DNA from: Cloeon dipterum
Lineage: Eukaryota > Arthropoda > Insecta > Ephemeroptera > Baetidae
Length of the DNA stretch: 64,000 bases
Direction: 5' to 3'
Assembly (NCBI RefSeq): GCF_949628265.1
Contig: NC_088787.1
Location: forward strand, 22,062,501 to 22,126,500
Program-made: the position numbers and the translations under genes
In this document: positions 63,001 to 64,000 of the stretch, piece by piece
Layout: each line of letters begins with the position of its first letter
Position numbering within the stretch: position 1 is the stretch's first letter
Notes under the pieces: generated by a model
Database searches by the model: none
Told to the model about the DNA's origin: nothing
What the model saw: only the letters and a program-made list of their open reading frames with translations

Positions 63001-63881
63001 AAACAAAAAGACGAACAGAGTTACTTCTCATTCCTAGATTACAAATCTAAAATAACTCACCCTTGAATTTGCCATTTCATACATGTCACCTTCAACTTTT
63101 CTGGCATAGTTGACAAGATTATTCATTCTCTTGTCCATCATTGCTTGGGGATCCGGAGTAGGAAATATTGCTTGAACTCTGTATAAAAACATAAGTTTGA
63201 AAATGACTGAATTACCAAAAAATTCTCTACTCACAGTTTATGAACTAGGTGATTTCGTAAATCTGGCGTGACCGACTGGTGCCACTCCTTTGTTCCTTGA
63301 ACAGGTGCTGCGGTGACTTGACCCTGCAGACCGGATAGGCGACCGTCGACCTGTTGTTGCTGGTTCATAAGGAACTGCGTTACGAAAAAACGTTAGTGTG
63401 AAAACAATGAATCACACGAATCATTGCTGTTTTCTTCAATTTAATTTGAAATGAAGTTAAGAAATGACAAGACTCACAGTTCCAGCAGAGAGGGGGTCGC
63501 TGGGCGCAACGTGTCCCCCAAAGAGGGCCTTCTGCATGTTAGTGACCGCAGCGCTGGTGGGCTGCTGTCCCTGCTGCTGGTTCTGCGGCTGCTGGCCCAC
63601 CTGCTGATCGGGCGGGATGCCAAGCAAAACGTTGACATTGGGTGGCGCAACAGTCGCGTTCTGTCCTGCCAGCATTCGCACTTGCCCGGTGGCCGTGGGG
63701 GCCCCGGGCTGGCCCATGGTTGAGCCTTGGGGACCGGCGGCGGCGGGCTTGCCAGGGAGGCGGTTGCCTCGGCCCACCTGACCTACGATCGTGTCGTTCG
63801 GCGGCATAGAGATGCCCAGAGCGCCGTACGCTCTTCTCATATCACTTGCGTTTGGCTGCTGTGTTGGCTGAGCTGCCACAG
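47457..63881 (-). CDS. nejire: CREB-binding protein / p300 histone acetyltransferase, N-terminus off the window
   Basis: Sixteen exons, 3' to 5': 47457-48473, 50744-51295, 52420-52923, 55180-55299, 55387-55617, 55856-56681, 56947-57162, 57225-57359, 57420-57500, 57802-57959, 58211-58500, 58856-60088, 62937-62991, 63061-63178, 63235-63374, 63478-63881. All phases agree and give about 2025 residues. Domains, counted from the first residue seen: KIX 161-245 ([19 protein letters not shown]); polyglutamine and acidic linker; bromodomain 650-745 with acetyl-lysine-binding YNRK; RING/PHD 799-890; acetyltransferase about 900-1290 with the catalytic-site HIWACPP and EWYKKMLD and a Lys-rich autoacetylation loop; ZZ about 1275-1315; TAZ2 1336-1430; NCBD 1625-1680 ([17 protein letters not shown]); polyglutamine tail ending KFVEQL. 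It is the nuclear coactivator that acetylates histones H3K18 and H3K27. TAZ1 and the start codon lie past 64000. Confidence 0.97.
48793..48902. repeat. Strong hairpin in a nejire intron
   Basis: Arms 48793-48836 and 48867-48902 pair over about 35 bases (AAGTCCATGCGC..ACTGCGC, AAAACTCAAACTCT) with one 8-base bulge (an extra CCATGCGC) and a loop of about 30 bases. It is transcribed within the last nejire intron. It could be a small MITE or a hairpin RNA. Confidence 0.7.
53445..53468 (-). CDS. Possible alternative first coding exon of a TAZ2-only nejire isoform
   Basis: Inside the intron between the ZZ and TAZ2 exons, the minus strand reads ATG and seven more codons (MADSESPA), then GTAATG. It is phase 0, as is the TAZ2 exon acceptor at 52923, so splicing gives MADSESPA followed directly by [10 protein letters not shown]. 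The product would be 698 residues: TAZ2, NCBD and the Gln-rich tail. Gene A also begins MAD and has ASESPE before its TAZ exon. Sequence upstream (53470-53600) is GC-richer, as a promoter might be. Confidence 0.4.
53743..54848. repeat. Direct repeats about 65 bp long, about 1 kb apart, in a nejire intron
   Basis: 53750-53815 (ATGGTCTCAATAACTCGAGC..) and 54787-54848 (ATGGTCCAAATAACTCAAAC..) share CCACCTTTAAGAATC and TTTCCTGTG. They could be ends of one element or two solo copies. No coding sequence lies between. Confidence 0.55.
60539..61113. repeat. Diverged direct repeats with GC-rich filler in a nejire intron
   Basis: 60539-60627 and 61022-61113 share ACCCCTTGTTGATTT, TGAAGTTAA and CACCTACTCCTACAA. 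The filler holds two related segments (CTGGACAACCCGGACAGCCT near 60661 and CTGGACAACCTGGGCAATCT near 60840), so it is itself a decayed tandem repeat. Confidence 0.55.
61466..61611. repeat. 146-bp near-palindromic element in a nejire intron
   Basis: The left arm starts GTCAGGGGTGAGAAAATTTC and the right arm, reverse complemented, starts GTCAGGGGAGAAAAAATGAC. The arms pair for about 55 bases, including CACTGCGCTGCAGTGAGAAA. Both strands have accidental open frames. Probably a small MITE. Confidence 0.7.
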
Positions 63882-64000
63882 CTTTAAAAACAAATTTTTA
63901 TAATTATCAAGAAGGAATTCGATATGAATTATTGTAAAGAGAAAAAATAATATCACTCGATCTCGCCCTATAAAGCGGCTGTTTTGGCTCCTCGGGCCTC
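63882..64000 (-). other. Nejire intron sequence at the window edge
   Basis: The sequence upstream of the 63881 acceptor is AT-rich, then GC-rich at the very edge. No exon can be called. Confidence 0.5.

Noticed and set aside
1-64000. CRISPR arrays, operons and bacterial mobile elements
   Set aside because: Spliced genes and AATAAA signals show eukaryotic nuclear DNA. No repeat-spacer pattern is present.

Overview
The window is insect-like nuclear DNA. It is AT-rich, genes have many short introns with GT..AG ends, poly(A) signals are AATAAA, and there are SINE- and MITE-like repeats. Its anchor is the CREB-binding protein gene (CBP/p300, nejire in flies), which fills 47.4-63.9 kb on the minus strand. 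The N-terminal exons (TAZ1 and upstream) lie beyond the right edge. The species cannot be told from the sequence alone.

Layout, left to right: 1-166 is the 3' part of a SINE-like repeat; 1.9-2.9 kb (+) holds the last two exons of a probably GPI-anchored protein; 3.7-8.1 kb holds inverted-repeat elements; 11.2-13.3 kb (+) is a coiled-coil protein with a late membrane segment; 14.5-17.5 kb, 19.9-20.4 kb and 24.1-24.7 kb (-) are TAZ- or KIX-like genes; 18.2-18.6 kb is a decayed retrotransposon integrase; 27.5-27.9 kb is a fuller SINE copy; 29.7-31.6 kb (+) is an ankyrin-repeat gene with a higher-order repeat; 33.4-35.9 kb and 36.8-40.3 kb (-) are two TAZ/KIX genes; 41.7-44.3 kb (-) is a UBE2Z-type ubiquitin-conjugating enzyme; 47.4 kb to the right edge is nejire.

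The main discovery is a cluster of five small CBP-derived genes on the same strand as nejire and downstream of it. They carry TAZ zinc-finger and/or KIX protein-docking domains but no bromodomain, acetyltransferase core or ZZ finger. One (36.8-40.3 kb) is TAZ1-KIX-TAZ2, in effect CBP without its enzymatic middle. Another (33.4-35.9 kb) is TAZ2-KIX. Another (14.5-17.5 kb) has three TAZ modules joined by duplicated glutamine-rich exons. Splice positions and phases inside KIX, and at the 5' edge of the TAZ2 exon, match nejire. This points to duplication of genomic DNA rather than retroposition or convergence. A small exon inside a nejire intron (53445-53468) could start a TAZ2-only nejire isoform, whose beginning resembles that of one paralogue.

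Inferred, not shown: the small proteins could compete with CBP for transcription-factor partners, since they keep docking modules without catalytic ones. All gene models are manual splice predictions and need RNA evidence.
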